A DNA stretch of 64,000 nt, from the NCBI RefSeq assembly GCF_015712165.1, contig NZ_JADPZX010000001.1:744001-808000 (forward strand). Reading direction: 5' to 3'. Shown in pieces: positions 28,270-36,764 of the stretch (positions within the stretch are counted from its first letter, which is position 1; every line of letters begins with the position of its first letter). The position numbers and the translations under genes are program-made. The stretch is from Streptomyces spinoverrucosus (GTDB lineage Bacteria > Actinomycetota > Actinomycetes > Streptomycetales > Streptomycetaceae). The notes beneath the pieces are model-generated. The model saw nothing but the letters and a program-made list of their open reading frames with translations. It was not told the DNA's origin and made no database searches.

Positions 28270-28618
28270 CGAGCACTGCCTCCAGAAGGGCCCGGTCCGT
28301 GGGGTTGTGGTGGAACTCCGGGGGCTTGGTGGTGAGCGCCCCGCAGTCGACGAGGTCCGACAGCAGCACCTTGGTGACCGCGGCCGGCAGCTTGAGGTGG
28401 GCGGCGACCTCGGCGACCGAGACGGGCGCCCGGCACAGGTCGAGTGCCTGGGCGTGTTCGGGGCCGAGGTAACCGAGGGGGGTGGCCCCGGTCACCATCA
28501 CCTGCGAGATGAGGTCGAGCGCGACGGTGGGGCGGGTGCGGCCGTTGCTGACCGTGAACGGGCGCACCAGCCGTCCGGCCGCGTCGTCGAGCCAGGGCCC
28601 GTCGCCGGCCGCCGTCAC
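28247..28618 (-). CDS. cvnC: Conservon DUF742 protein (CvnC-like)
   Basis: A DUF742 protein of 123 residues: PWLDDAAGRLVRPFTVSNGRTRP, LDLISQVMVTGATPLGYLGPEHAQALDLC and VAEVAAHLKLPAAVTKVLLSDLVDCGAL, the last a winged-helix-like segment. GTG 28618 is chosen because GAGG lies eight bases upstream; a TTG at 28624 that overlaps the cvnB stop is the alternative. It is the third gene of the conservon and overlaps the GTPase gene by 23 bases. Confidence 0.92.
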   Translation of the reverse strand: MTAAGDGPWLDDAAGRLVRPFTVSNGRTRPTVALDLISQVMVTGATPLGYLGPEHAQALDLCRAPVSVAEVAAHLKLPAAVTKVLLSDLVDCGALTTKPPEFHHNPTDRALLEAVLDGLRRQL

Positions 28619-28620
28619 GC

Positions 28621-29055
28621 TCAAGGCCTCATCGCCGGGGGTTCGGCGGACTGCTGCCGGGGAGCGGTCACCAGGTAGGGGCGGACGCTCTTGACCAGCA
28701 TCGCCATCTCGTAGCCGAGCACCGCGGCGTCGGCCTCGCGGCCGGCCAGCACGGCGAGACAGGTGCCGGAGCCGGCGGTGGTGACGAACAGCAGGGTGGA
28801 GTCGAGTTCGACGACGACCTGCCGGACCTCACCGCCGTCGCCGAACCGGACCCCGGCGCTGCGGCCGAGGGAGTACAGGCCGGAGGCCAGGGCGGCCATG
28901 TGGTCGGCGCTGTCGGGGTCGAGTCCGTGGACCGACTTCACGAGCCCGTCGCAGGAGAGGAGCACCGCACTGGTGGTGTGCGGTACGCGTTGCACGAGGC
29001 CGCTCATCAGCCAGTCGAGATCGGATACATGGCCGGTGGGGGCATCGGTCGCCAT
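28621..29055 (-). CDS. cvnB: Conservon roadblock/LC7 protein (CvnB-like)
   Basis: A 144-residue roadblock/LC7-domain protein: DLDWLMSGLVQRVPHTTSAVLLSCDGLVKSVHGL, then VVELDSTLLFVTTAGSGTCLAVLA. In conservons and in the Myxococcus MglA/MglB pair this domain contacts the GTPase and regulates its nucleotide state. ATG 29055 follows the cvnA stop by 101 bases. The next gene (cvnC) begins within a few bases of its stop. Confidence 0.93.
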   Translation of the reverse strand: MATDAPTGHVSDLDWLMSGLVQRVPHTTSAVLLSCDGLVKSVHGLDPDSADHMAALASGLYSLGRSAGVRFGDGGEVRQVVVELDSTLLFVTTAGSGTCLAVLAGREADAAVLGYEMAMLVKSVRPYLVTAPRQQSAEPPAMRP

Positions 29056-29156
29056 GGTGGATCGACTCCTTGGGATACGAAGGTCCGAGGGCGCGCCCGT
29101 GGGTGCGCCGGCGGTCATTGCGGTGGGGGTGGCGACGGCGACGGCAGCTGCGGTGG

Positions 29157-31058
29157 TCATCCGGCTGGTCCGCTCCCGTCGTGCCGGGCGGGGTGGTCCG
29201 GGGTCATATGGGCGGCCTCCATGTGCGGTGCCGCCATGGGGAATTGCGTCGGCATGGAGTGCGCGTCCGTGTGGCGGGCATCTGGAGCGGAGCCCGGTGG
29301 TGTGTGGGCGCGCTCCATGCGAGGAGGCTCCTGGTGGGTGGACGCAGAGTGGGCGGGTGCCGAGTGGGCGGATGCCGAGTGGGCGGACTGTGCCTGCTGG
29401 GCGGACTGTGCCTGCTGCTGGGCCTCGGCGAGGCCGATACCGCGCTGGAACGCCGCCATCAGGCCGGGGTCGTGGCCGACGAGGTGCTCGCTCTCCTGGC
29501 GGGGTGCGGGGCCGCCGCGCAGTTGGGGTGCGATGTGCTGCTGGGCGCGGCGCCGCGGCAGTTGGGGCTTGCCCATGGTGCCGCGGACGGTGCCGGTGCG
29601 GGGGGTGGGCGGTGCGGCGGCGTGTTCCTCGACGGCCGGCCGGTCTTCGGGCCGGATGCCGGGTACGGCCTCGGCGGGGTTGGGCCGCTCCTCGTGGGTG
29701 CCGCGGACCGGCAGGGGCGAGGGCCCGGTGCCGGGGGGAGCCGGTGCCGTGCCGGCGTCGGGGGCGGGCTGGTGGTGCTGTGGTGGCGGGGCGGGCCGGG
29801 CGGCGTCGGGCTGGTGGTGCTGTGGGGCCTGGCCGAGGCGGGCGGTGTCGGGCTGGTTGCCGAGCAGCGCCTGCGGCACGACGAGGACGGCCTGGACACC
29901 GCCGTAGATGTTGGTCTGCAGGCGGACGGTGATGCCGTGCCGCCGGGCGAGCTGCGAGACGACGAACAGTCCGATGCGGCCGTCCGCGAGCAGGCGGGCG
30001 ACATTGACCTGGTCGGGGTCGGTGAGCAGCGCGTTCATCTTGTGCTGCTCGGCGACGGGCATACCGAGGCCGCGGTCCTCGACCTCTACGGCGAGCCCGG
30101 AGGTGACGAGGTTGGCGCGCAGCAGCACCTGGGTCTGCGGGGCGGAGAACACCGTGGCGTTCTCGACGAGTTCGGCCAGCAGATGGATCACGTCGGCGAC
30201 GGCGTGGCCGCGCAGGGTGCCGTCGATCGGCGGCACCAGGCGCACCCGCGAGTACTGCTCGACCTCGGCGATGGCCGAGCGCAGCACCTCGGTCATGGAG
30301 ACCGGGTTGCTCCACTGGCGGCGGGAGACGGCGCCGCCGAGCACGGCGAGGTTCTCGGCGTGGCGGCGGATGCGGGTGGCGAGGTGGTCGACGTGGAAGA
30401 GGCCCTTGAGCAGGTCGGGGTCCTCGATCTCGTTCTCCAGCTCGTCGAGGATCGCGATCTCGCGGTGCACCAGCGACTGGAGGCGCCGGGCGAGGTTGAC
30501 GAAGACTTCCAGCTTCTGTTCGCTGCCGGCCTGGCTGGAGAGTTGGGCGGCCTGCACGACGGCGGTGACGGCGCTGTCGTGCGCGCGGGCCAGGTCGGCG
30601 GCGAGCAGTTCGAAGTCGTCGGCGTCCGCGGGTGGACCGCCCCTCGGCTTGCGCGGCGGCGGCACCTCGCCCCGGCGCAACGCCTCGACGAGGGAGCGGA
30701 GATCGGCCTCGCGGCGGGCGCTGCTGCGGCGCAGCGCACCGACGCGTTCGTGGACGCCGCGGGCGGCCCGGCCGGCGGCGATCGCGGCGATCCCGATGCC
30801 GACGAGCGTCACGGCGATCGCGCCGGCGAGTACGGCCCACAGGGTGAGGCTGGTGCGGGCGCCGGTGGAGCGGACGGTGAAGAGCACGGCCGCGCAGGCG
30901 CTGAGGGCGACCGCGACCGGCGGCAGTACGGCGAGACGCAGCAGCTGGGGCCGTATGTGGGCCTCGGGCAGCGAGGGAACGGTGTGGGCGACCGGCCGCC
31001 CGTGCCGCCCGCCCTCGCGGCGGTCTGCGCGTGCGGCCGGTGCGCGGAGGTGTGACAT
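29157..31058 (-). CDS. cvnA: Conservon sensor-kinase-like ATPase (CvnA-like)
   Basis: A 633-residue protein. Two transmembrane helices (about residues 38-90) have only a short segment between them; they are followed by a coiled region with LNxxxR-type dimer helices (VNLARRLQSLVHREIAILDELENE). A HATPase_c domain follows, with N-box LAELVENATVFSAPQTQV and G-box VEDRGLGM. The C-terminal 240 residues are disordered: Pro/Gln/His-rich, ending in Ala-His-Ser repeats. No phospho-accepting histidine of a normal kinase is evident, as for other CvnA proteins. ATG 31058 is used. It is the first gene of the conservon. Confidence 0.92.
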   Translation of the reverse strand: MSHLRAPAARADRREGGRHGRPVAHTVPSLPEAHIRPQLLRLAVLPPVAVALSACAAVLFTVRSTGARTSLTLWAVLAGAIAVTLVGIGIAAIAAGRAARGVHERVGALRRSSARREADLRSLVEALRRGEVPPPRKPRGGPPADADDFELLAADLARAHDSAVTAVVQAAQLSSQAGSEQKLEVFVNLARRLQSLVHREIAILDELENEIEDPDLLKGLFHVDHLATRIRRHAENLAVLGGAVSRRQWSNPVSMTEVLRSAIAEVEQYSRVRLVPPIDGTLRGHAVADVIHLLAELVENATVFSAPQTQVLLRANLVTSGLAVEVEDRGLGMPVAEQHKMNALLTDPDQVNVARLLADGRIGLFVVSQLARRHGITVRLQTNIYGGVQAVLVVPQALLGNQPDTARLGQAPQHHQPDAARPAPPPQHHQPAPDAGTAPAPPGTGPSPLPVRGTHEERPNPAEAVPGIRPEDRPAVEEHAAAPPTPRTGTVRGTMGKPQLPRRRAQQHIAPQLRGGPAPRQESEHLVGHDPGLMAAFQRGIGLAEAQQQAQSAQQAQSAHSASAHSAPAHSASTHQEPPRMERAHTPPGSAPDARHTDAHSMPTQFPMAAPHMEAAHMTPDHPARHDGSGPAG

Positions 31059-31362
31059 CGGGCGTCCTCGTACTGGTCCATCGGTCGGGGGCCGGGGCGG
31101 GCCGAAGAAGTCGGCCCTCCGTCGCCCGGCGGACACTCACAGTAGTCGGCAACGCATCATGTGCGGTGGGCAGTTGACAAAGTCCTACGGCAAGCGTCCC
31201 GCTCTGGTATGAGGCGTCGTACGACAGACCGATAACCGCGTCGGGACGCTGACGCACATGCCGTTAGAGATCGATCCGACCTGCTCAGAACCGGTCACAC
31301 GTGGTCTGTGTCGTGGGATGCGGTGTCGGCGAGCGTCGGCAGGAGTGGCGGTGCACCTCCCG
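31059..31362. other. Intergenic region upstream of the conservon
   Basis: About 300 bases separate the start of cvnA from the 3' end of the metallo-hydrolase gene. On the minus strand a TTGTCA and a TACTGT can be picked out but are not at normal spacing. I see no hairpin, repeat or small ORF that stands out. It should hold the conservon promoter. Confidence 0.4.
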
Positions 31363-32556
31363 CTACCGGTCCCCCGCGAGGTCGAGGTCCTCCTGCGCCG
31401 ACGGGTCGGCGTCGGCGCTCCTGGCACGGAGCCAGTGGCGGGCGACCGGTGCGCAGGCCGTGCGCCACCAGGGGTCCACCGGGAGGTTCCCGGTCGGCTC
31501 GAAGGGCTCGCCCGGCCGCGGCAGCGCCACGGCTGCTCCGGCCGCCTCGGCCGCGTCCTTCGTCCACTCGCCGGGCTCCGCCCACGCGTGCGGCGCCAGG
31601 TTGAAGGTCCCCCAGTGGATCGGCAGCAGCGCACCCGACGCGGCGTCCCCGGACTGGAGGTCCAGATGCGCGCGGACGCCCTGGTCCGGGGTCATGTGGA
31701 TGTCCGGCCAGAACTCGCTGTACGCGCCGATCTGGATCATCGTGGCGTCGAACGGGCCGTGGTCGGCGCCGATGTCCCGGAAGCCCTCGAAGTACCCGGT
31801 GTCACCGCTGTGGAATATCCGGTGCCGCTCACCCGCGACGACCCAGGACGCCCAGAGCGTGTGCTGGGTGTTGCGCAGGCCGCGGCCGCAGAAGTGGCGG
31901 GCCGGGGTGGCGGTCAGGGTGAGCCCGCCGACCTTGGCCGACTCGTGCCAGTCCAGCTCGCGCAGCCGATCGGCGGACACGCCCCAGTGTTCGAGGTGGG
32001 CGCCGACGCCGAGCGGCACGGCGAACAGCGTGTCCGTGCCGGCCAGCGCCTTGATCGTGGGCATGTCCAGGTGGTCGTAGTGGTCGTGCGAGATGACGAC
32101 GACGTCCACCGGGCCGAGCGCCGTCAGGGGCAGCGGCACCGGGTGCAGCCGCTTGGGTCCGGCGAAGGCGAACGGGGAGCAGCGCTCGCCCCAGACGGGG
32201 TCGAAGAGCACCCGCTGTCCGTCGATCTCCGCGAGCACGCTGGAGTGGCCCAGCCAGGTCAGCCGCAGGCCGGTGGCGGGCGGCCGGGCGAGGTCCGCGG
32301 CCGTGGTGGTGTGCAGGGGCACCGCGCCGTGCGGGGTGCGGCGGTTGCGCGCGTCCTTGTCGAAGTAGGTCTTCGCGAAGTCGAGCGACGAACCCGACGG
32401 CCGGATCCGCGAGGGGCCTCCGGGGTTCTGGAAGACACCGTCCCGGAAGTGGGGCGATCTGCGGATGCGCGCCATGCGCTCACCGGTCGGCTCCACGCCG
32501 AAGGCCGCGGGCTGCAGCGCACGGAGCCCGGAGCTCAGGGAACGGGAACCGGCCAC
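31363..32556 (-). CDS. MBL-fold metallo-hydrolase (NAPE-PLD/UlaG-like)
   Basis: A 397-residue metallo-beta-lactamase-fold hydrolase. The zinc site starts with ISHDHYDHLD (HxHxDH), followed by ATPARHFCGRG and FHSGDTGYFEGF, and a final LLPIHWGTFNL histidine. The region before the fold (PHFRDGVFQNPGG) is typical of the NAPE-phospholipase-D-like group, some of which act on N-acyl phospholipids; the bacterial substrate is unknown. GTG 32556 lies five bases after GGAGG. It diverges from the amino-acid dehydrogenase gene and shares its operator-rich upstream region. Confidence 0.88.
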   Translation of the reverse strand: MAGSRSLSSGLRALQPAAFGVEPTGERMARIRRSPHFRDGVFQNPGGPSRIRPSGSSLDFAKTYFDKDARNRRTPHGAVPLHTTTAADLARPPATGLRLTWLGHSSVLAEIDGQRVLFDPVWGERCSPFAFAGPKRLHPVPLPLTALGPVDVVVISHDHYDHLDMPTIKALAGTDTLFAVPLGVGAHLEHWGVSADRLRELDWHESAKVGGLTLTATPARHFCGRGLRNTQHTLWASWVVAGERHRIFHSGDTGYFEGFRDIGADHGPFDATMIQIGAYSEFWPDIHMTPDQGVRAHLDLQSGDAASGALLPIHWGTFNLAPHAWAEPGEWTKDAAEAAGAAVALPRPGEPFEPTGNLPVDPWWRTACAPVARHWLRARSADADPSAQEDLDLAGDR

Positions 32557-32670
32557 GGTACCTCCAGGTGAAATCAGTGAGGCCTCCATTATGGTCCGAC
32601 CCACTGACACCCCCCGACCCACATGCCCGATACTGACTCAAGATTCAGTACGCGCGTTCGTACACGACCT

Positions 32671-32711
32671 GGTACCCGGTCATGACCAGGTACCAGGTCA
32701 TGACCAGGTAC
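32671..32711. promoter_or_regulatory. Tandem palindromic operator upstream of the dehydrogenase
   Basis: The 10-bp palindrome GGTCATGACC occurs at 32678 and 32696 (period 18), each followed by AGGTAC, with GGTACC palindromes at 32671 and 32689. The block ends 33 bases before the GTG start at 32744 and lies between two divergent genes. The arrangement is that of a multi-dimer repressor or activator site; the TetR gene downstream is one candidate. Confidence 0.65.
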
Positions 32712-32743
32712 TCGGCGCATGCCTTCGGCCGCAAGGAGCCTCC

Positions 32744-33922
32744 GTGACCGCCCCTGTCCTGTCGCTCACCTGGACCGACGACGTCACCGGCCACCAGGGC
32801 TTCCTGGTCGTCGACAGGCTGGTGCGCGGTGTCGCCAGCGGCGGGCTGCGCATGCGCCCGGGCTGCACCTTGGACGAGGTCGCCGGGCTGGCCCGCGGGA
32901 TGACCGTGAAGGAGGCCCTGCACTACGACCCCGAGGCCCAGTACGTCCCGCTCGGCGGCGCCAAGGGCGGCATCGACTGCGACCCCCGGGATCCGGCGGC
33001 GTACGGGCTCCTGGTGCGCTACCTGCGGGCCATGCGGCCGTACATCGAGACCTTCTGGACCACCGGCGAGGACCTCGGTCTCACCCAGGACCTGGTGGAC
33101 CGGGCCGCCGCCGAGGTGGGGCTCGTCTCGTCGATCCAGGCGGTGTATCCGCTGCTGGACGACGAGGCGGCGGCCCGGCGGCGGCTCGCCGACGCGTTCG
33201 CGGTGACGGTGGACGGCATCGGGCTCGGCGAGCTGGTGGGCGGTTGCGGGGTCGCGGAGTCGGCGCTCGCGGCCCTGGACCGGGTCGGCGTGCCGTACGC
33301 GGGCGCGCGGGTCGCGGTACAGGGCATGGGCACCATGGGCGGTGCGACGGCACGCTTCCTCTCGCGCGCGGGTCTCGCGGTCGTGGCCGTCGCCGACATC
33401 AAGGGCACCATCGCCAACCCGGCGGGCCTCGACGTCGACGCGCTGCTCGCCGCTCGGGACGCGTACGGCACGGTGGACCGCTCCGCGTTGCGGTCCGGCG
33501 ACCGCGAACTGCCAGGCGACGCCTGGCTGTCGGCCGACGCCGAGGTGCTGGTGCCGGCCGCCGTCTCGTACGCCGTCGACACCGCGATCCAGGAGCGGAT
33601 CACCGCCCGCTGGATCGTCGAGGCGGCCAACATGCCCGTCGTACCCGAGGCGGAGGCGCTGCTGACGGCGCGCGGGGTCACGGTGCTGCCCGACGTGGTG
33701 GTCAACTCCGGGACGAACGCCTGGTGGTGGTGGACGCTGTTCGGTGACATCGGCGCGGACGCGGACGAGGCGTTCGCGCACACGCGGCACTCGATGCGCG
33801 CCCTGACCGACCTGGTGCTGGCGCGTGCGGAGGCCGACGGGAGCACGCCGCGTGCGGCCGCGCACGCCGTCGCCGAGGACCGGCTCCCGCTGCTCGCGGA
33901 GCGCTTCGGGTCGTACCGCTGA
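32744..33922 (+). CDS. Glu/Leu/Phe/Val dehydrogenase family protein
   Basis: A 392-residue amino-acid dehydrogenase. The N-terminal dimerisation/catalytic domain has GGLRMRPGCTLDEVAGLARGMTVKEAL and the catalytic-lysine segment PLGGAKGGIDCDP; the Rossmann domain has VAVQGMGTMGGATARFLSRAG. It catalyses NAD(P)-dependent reversible oxidative deamination; the substrate (Glu, Leu, Val or Phe) is not decided by what I can see. It differs clearly from the classical Streptomyces valine dehydrogenase. The start GTG 32744 has AAGGAG six bases upstream. A TetR gene follows 64 bases later. Confidence 0.88.
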   Translation: MTAPVLSLTWTDDVTGHQGFLVVDRLVRGVASGGLRMRPGCTLDEVAGLARGMTVKEALHYDPEAQYVPLGGAKGGIDCDPRDPAAYGLLVRYLRAMRPYIETFWTTGEDLGLTQDLVDRAAAEVGLVSSIQAVYPLLDDEAAARRRLADAFAVTVDGIGLGELVGGCGVAESALAALDRVGVPYAGARVAVQGMGTMGGATARFLSRAGLAVVAVADIKGTIANPAGLDVDALLAARDAYGTVDRSALRSGDRELPGDAWLSADAEVLVPAAVSYAVDTAIQERITARWIVEAANMPVVPEAEALLTARGVTVLPDVVVNSGTNAWWWWTLFGDIGADADEAFAHTRHSMRALTDLVLARAEADGSTPRAAAHAVAEDRLPLLAERFGSYR

Positions 33923-33974
33923 CGCCCCGCTGACGGGGACGTCACCGCCCGGCCGTCGACCGGACGTGGCCCGT

Positions 33975-33987
33975 TAGGGTGACGGGG
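33975..33987 (+). promoter_or_regulatory. -10 box for a probable leaderless tetR transcript
   Basis: TAGGGT at 33975-33980 is followed by six bases and then the GTG start at 33987, with no Shine-Dalgarno sequence. The same TTAGGGTG arrangement precedes galE (59893). CGACC upstream may belong to the -35 region. Confidence 0.45.
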
Positions 33988-34604
33988 TGGCGAGAGTGCG
34001 GTTGAGCGTGGCGGAGCGGCGCGAGGAGTTGTTGCGTGCCGCCGTGGAGCAGATCGAGGCGCGGGGCGTGGCGGCGGTGCGGATCGCAGACGTGGCGTCC
34101 GCGCTCGGTGTGAGCAACGCGCTGGTGCTCTACCACTTCTCCACGAAGGAGAAGCTGGTCGCCGACGCGTTCGCGTATGCGGCCGAGGACGACCTCGCCC
34201 ATCTGGCCAGGCTGCTCGGCAGGCGCACGACGGCCCTGCGCCGACTGCGGTCGGCGGTGCGCTGGTACGCGCCGACGGGCCAGGCCAAGGGCTGGCGGCT
34301 GTGGATCGAGGGCTGGGCGGCGGCGCTGCGCGAGCCCGCGCTGCGGGAGGTCACCCGGGACCTCGACAAGCGGTGGAAGGCGGCCATCGCCGAGGTCATC
34401 GCCGAAGGGGTGGCGGCCGGTGAGTTCCGCTGCCCCGACCCCATGGGCGCGGCCCTGCGTCTGACCGCCCTGCTCGACGGGCTGGCCGTGCAGATGACGT
34501 CCTACGCCGGAGCGGTGTCACGCGCGCGTGCGCAGCAGTGGGTGGACGAGGCGCTGGCCCGGGAACTGGGTCTGGCGGAGGTGCCGACGGCTCAACGGCG
34601 GTGA
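33987..34604 (+). CDS. TetR-family transcriptional regulator
   Basis: A 205-residue TetR regulator. The N-terminal HTH (about residues 10-58) reads RREELLRAAVEQIEARGVAAVRIADVASALGVSNALVLYHFSTKEKLV, and the C-terminal domain has WRLWIEGWAAALREPALREV, close to the BetI/YcdC-like group. It lies 64 bases after the amino-acid dehydrogenase on the same strand and probably has its own leaderless promoter. The GGTCATGACC repeats upstream of the dehydrogenase are a possible binding site, which is inference. Confidence 0.9.
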   Translation: MARVRLSVAERREELLRAAVEQIEARGVAAVRIADVASALGVSNALVLYHFSTKEKLVADAFAYAAEDDLAHLARLLGRRTTALRRLRSAVRWYAPTGQAKGWRLWIEGWAAALREPALREVTRDLDKRWKAAIAEVIAEGVAAGEFRCPDPMGAALRLTALLDGLAVQMTSYAGAVSRARAQQWVDEALARELGLAEVPTAQRR

Positions 34605-34778
34605 GCCGCCGCCCGTTTCGTCGCGTTGTGAGGCCGGCGTTGTGCGGCACGGCGTCGTGCGGCACGGCTTCTGGTGGTCCACGGTCCCGTGGTCCGCGCC
34701 GGTCGCGGGCCGATCCGGCATCAGCATCCGGAACGGCCCGCTCCAGGCGCGGCGCCACGGGGTCGCCGTAGGACGGCC

Positions 34779-35597
34779 TCAGGCCACGGACGCGATCCGC
34801 ATCTTGATGTCGTCCGGCGACAGGGTGCCCTTGGCGGTGACGTGGTCGCCCGACGACTCACCGCGCAGTCGCCGGCCGATCCACGGCACCAGGTACTCAC
34901 GCGCCCAGTGGACGTCGTCCCGCCGCACCTCGAGGGTGCCGCGCGGCGGCAACGGCGGCCAGGGCTGCTCCGGGTCGGCGGGCACGGCGAGGCCGAGGGC
35001 CAGACCTGCGCGCAGGGCCACGCGCGTGTGCCCCTCGGGTGAGAGGTGCAGCCGGTCGTCGTCCCAGGCGCGGCGGTCCTGAACGGACTTGAGCGACCAC
35101 AGGTCGAGGACCGGGCAGCCGTACCGGTCGGCGATGGCCCGCACATGCCCGTTGTAGGTGGCGATCTTGCCGCGCAGGTGCCTCAGCAGGGGGACGCGCC
35201 GGGTGTCGAAGCCGGTCGTCACCAGCACGGTGCCCGCGGCCGCGGTCAGCGCGGCGACCGACCGCTCGAAGCGGTCGGCCACGTCGTCCGGGTCGGTGCC
35301 CGGGCGGATGATGTCGTTGCCGCCGGCGCAGAACGAGACCAGGTCCGGAGCGAGTTCGATGGCCTGCGGAACCTGGTCCGCCACGATCTGGTCGAGCAGC
35401 TTGCCGCGCACGGCGAGGTTGGTGTATTGGAAGTCGCCTTCGGGTCGGCGGTCCGCGAGCAGTACGGCGAACCGGTCGGCCCAGCCGACGAACGCCCCGT
35501 CGGGGCCGGGGTCGCCGACGCCCTCGGTGAAGCTGTCCCCCACCGCCACGTACGACCCGATCACTGATCTGCTGTCATTCTTCGAATCGTCTGCCAC
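34779..35597 (-). CDS. SGNH/GDSL-family hydrolase
   Basis: A 272-residue SGNH hydrolase without a signal peptide. Block I is VAVGDSFTEGVGD (nucleophile S22), block III is FCAGGNDIIRPG, and block V is DDDRLHLSPEGH with the catalytic Asp and His. Such enzymes are esterases or lipases of broad range; acting in the cytoplasm, it may deacylate small esters. The start is GTG 35597. It is convergent with the tetR gene and transcribed away from the M23 peptidase gene's terminator region. Confidence 0.88.
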   Translation of the reverse strand: MADDSKNDSRSVIGSYVAVGDSFTEGVGDPGPDGAFVGWADRFAVLLADRRPEGDFQYTNLAVRGKLLDQIVADQVPQAIELAPDLVSFCAGGNDIIRPGTDPDDVADRFERSVAALTAAAGTVLVTTGFDTRRVPLLRHLRGKIATYNGHVRAIADRYGCPVLDLWSLKSVQDRRAWDDDRLHLSPEGHTRVALRAGLALGLAVPADPEQPWPPLPPRGTLEVRRDDVHWAREYLVPWIGRRLRGESSGDHVTAKGTLSPDDIKMRIASVA

Positions 35598-35723
35598 GTC
35601 GGAACATCATTCCCCTTCGAATGTGACCTACGCGACCGTAGGAAGGGGTTGACGGACGGTGAGAAAGGCCACGGCCAAAGGATTGGTCAACTGCGGAATA
35701 AGGCCTGCCAACGGGCGGGGACG

Positions 35724-35760
35724 CCGAAGGCCGGACCCGGGGATCGGGTCCGGCCTTCGG
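35724..35760 (-). terminator. Strong hairpin after the M23 peptidase gene
   Basis: Perfect 15-bp stem: CCGAAGGCCGGACCC (35724-35738) with GGGTCCGGCCTTCGG (35746-35760), seven-base loop, beginning 19 bases past the peptidase stop codon. There is no T-run. Confidence 0.8.
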
Positions 35761-35779
35761 TGGCGTGGGCGGCGCGTCG

Positions 35780-36754
35780 TCAGCCGACGGAGACGCCCTT
35801 GGAGCGGAGGTAGGCGACCGGGTCGATGTCCGAGCCGTAGTCCGGCGTGGTGCGGATCTCGAAGTGCAGGTGCGGTCCCGTGGAGTTGCCGGTCGAGCCG
35901 GAGAGGCCGATCTGCTGGCCCGCGCTCACGGTCTGGCCGCTGGAGACCGAGAGGGAGGACAGGTGGGCGTACTGCGCGTAGTAGCCGTCGGCGAGCTTGA
36001 TGACGACCTGGTTGCCGTACGCGCCGGCCCAGCCCGCGGAGACGACCGTGCCCGCGCCGACGGCCTTGAGCGGGGTGCCGCTCGGGGCCGCGAAGTCGAC
36101 GCCGGTGTGGTAGCCGCTGGACCACATGCTGCCCGCGACGCGGTAGGCGGTGCCGACGGCGGCGCCGTCCACGGGGGCGGAGAAGCCGCCGGCGGTGCCG
36201 GCGTCGGCGGTCTGGGTGGAGGCCTCGGACGACTGCGCCGCGGGCTCGGAGGCGTTGGCGGACTCGGAGGCGTTCGAGGACTGCGACGTCTGCGTCGACG
36301 CCGACGACTTGGCCGCGGAGGGGGCGGAAGCGGACGACGGCTTGTCGCTGCTCGCCGCGGCCTTCTTGCCGATGGTGAGCTTCAGACCGGGGTGGATGAG
36401 CGACGGGTCCTGGCCGACCGCCTCACGGTTGTCCTCGTAGAGCCGCTGCCAGCCGCCGCTGACGTTCTGCTCGTCGGCGATCTTCGAGAGGTAGTCGCCG
36501 ACCTTCACCGAATACGTCCGCACACCCGCCTTCTTGGCGGCGGACTTCTTTTCGGCGGCCTTCTGCTGGACGGCCGCCTTCTCGGTCGGGGCCGACTGCA
36601 CGGCCTTTTCCGGGGCGGACTGGGGAGTGGCGGCGTGGGCGCCGGCGGCCCCCATGAGCGGGAGGGCGAGTGCGGCGCCACCGGTTCCGGCGACGGCGAT
36701 GGAGCGGGTGAAGCGCTGGGTCTTCGGACGGCGGTGCTTACCCTTCGCGGGCAT
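35780..36754 (-). CDS. Secreted LysM/M23 cell-wall endopeptidase
   Basis: A 324-residue secreted protein. A long signal peptide (residues 1 to about 41, RFTRSIAVAGTGGAALALPL then AHA-A) is followed by an Ala/Lys-rich spacer and a LysM domain (about 79-127: RTYSVKVGDYLSKIADEQNV). A Ser/Ala-rich linker leads to an M23 domain with zinc ligands in YHTGVDFAAP and HLHFE. M23 enzymes cut peptide cross-bridges of peptidoglycan, probably during growth or spore formation. ATG 36754 has GGAGAGGAATTCGCC upstream. The leader contains a c-di-AMP riboswitch, so expression should fall when c-di-AMP is high. Confidence 0.94.
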   Translation of the reverse strand: MPAKGKHRRPKTQRFTRSIAVAGTGGAALALPLMGAAGAHAATPQSAPEKAVQSAPTEKAAVQQKAAEKKSAAKKAGVRTYSVKVGDYLSKIADEQNVSGGWQRLYEDNREAVGQDPSLIHPGLKLTIGKKAAASSDKPSSASAPSAAKSSASTQTSQSSNASESANASEPAAQSSEASTQTADAGTAGGFSAPVDGAAVGTAYRVAGSMWSSGYHTGVDFAAPSGTPLKAVGAGTVVSAGWAGAYGNQVVIKLADGYYAQYAHLSSLSVSSGQTVSAGQQIGLSGSTGNSTGPHLHFEIRTTPDYGSDIDPVAYLRSKGVSVG

Positions 36755-36764
36755 GGCGAATTCC

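Noticed and set aside
32744..33922. Classical Streptomyces valine dehydrogenase (vdh)
   Set aside because: Length and N-terminal sequence differ clearly from the Vdh I remember; only the broad family is supported.
34675..34692. Terminator between tetR and the SGNH hydrolase gene
   Set aside because: The only hairpin (CCACGG-TC-CCGTGG) is a six-base stem with a two-base loop, too weak to call.
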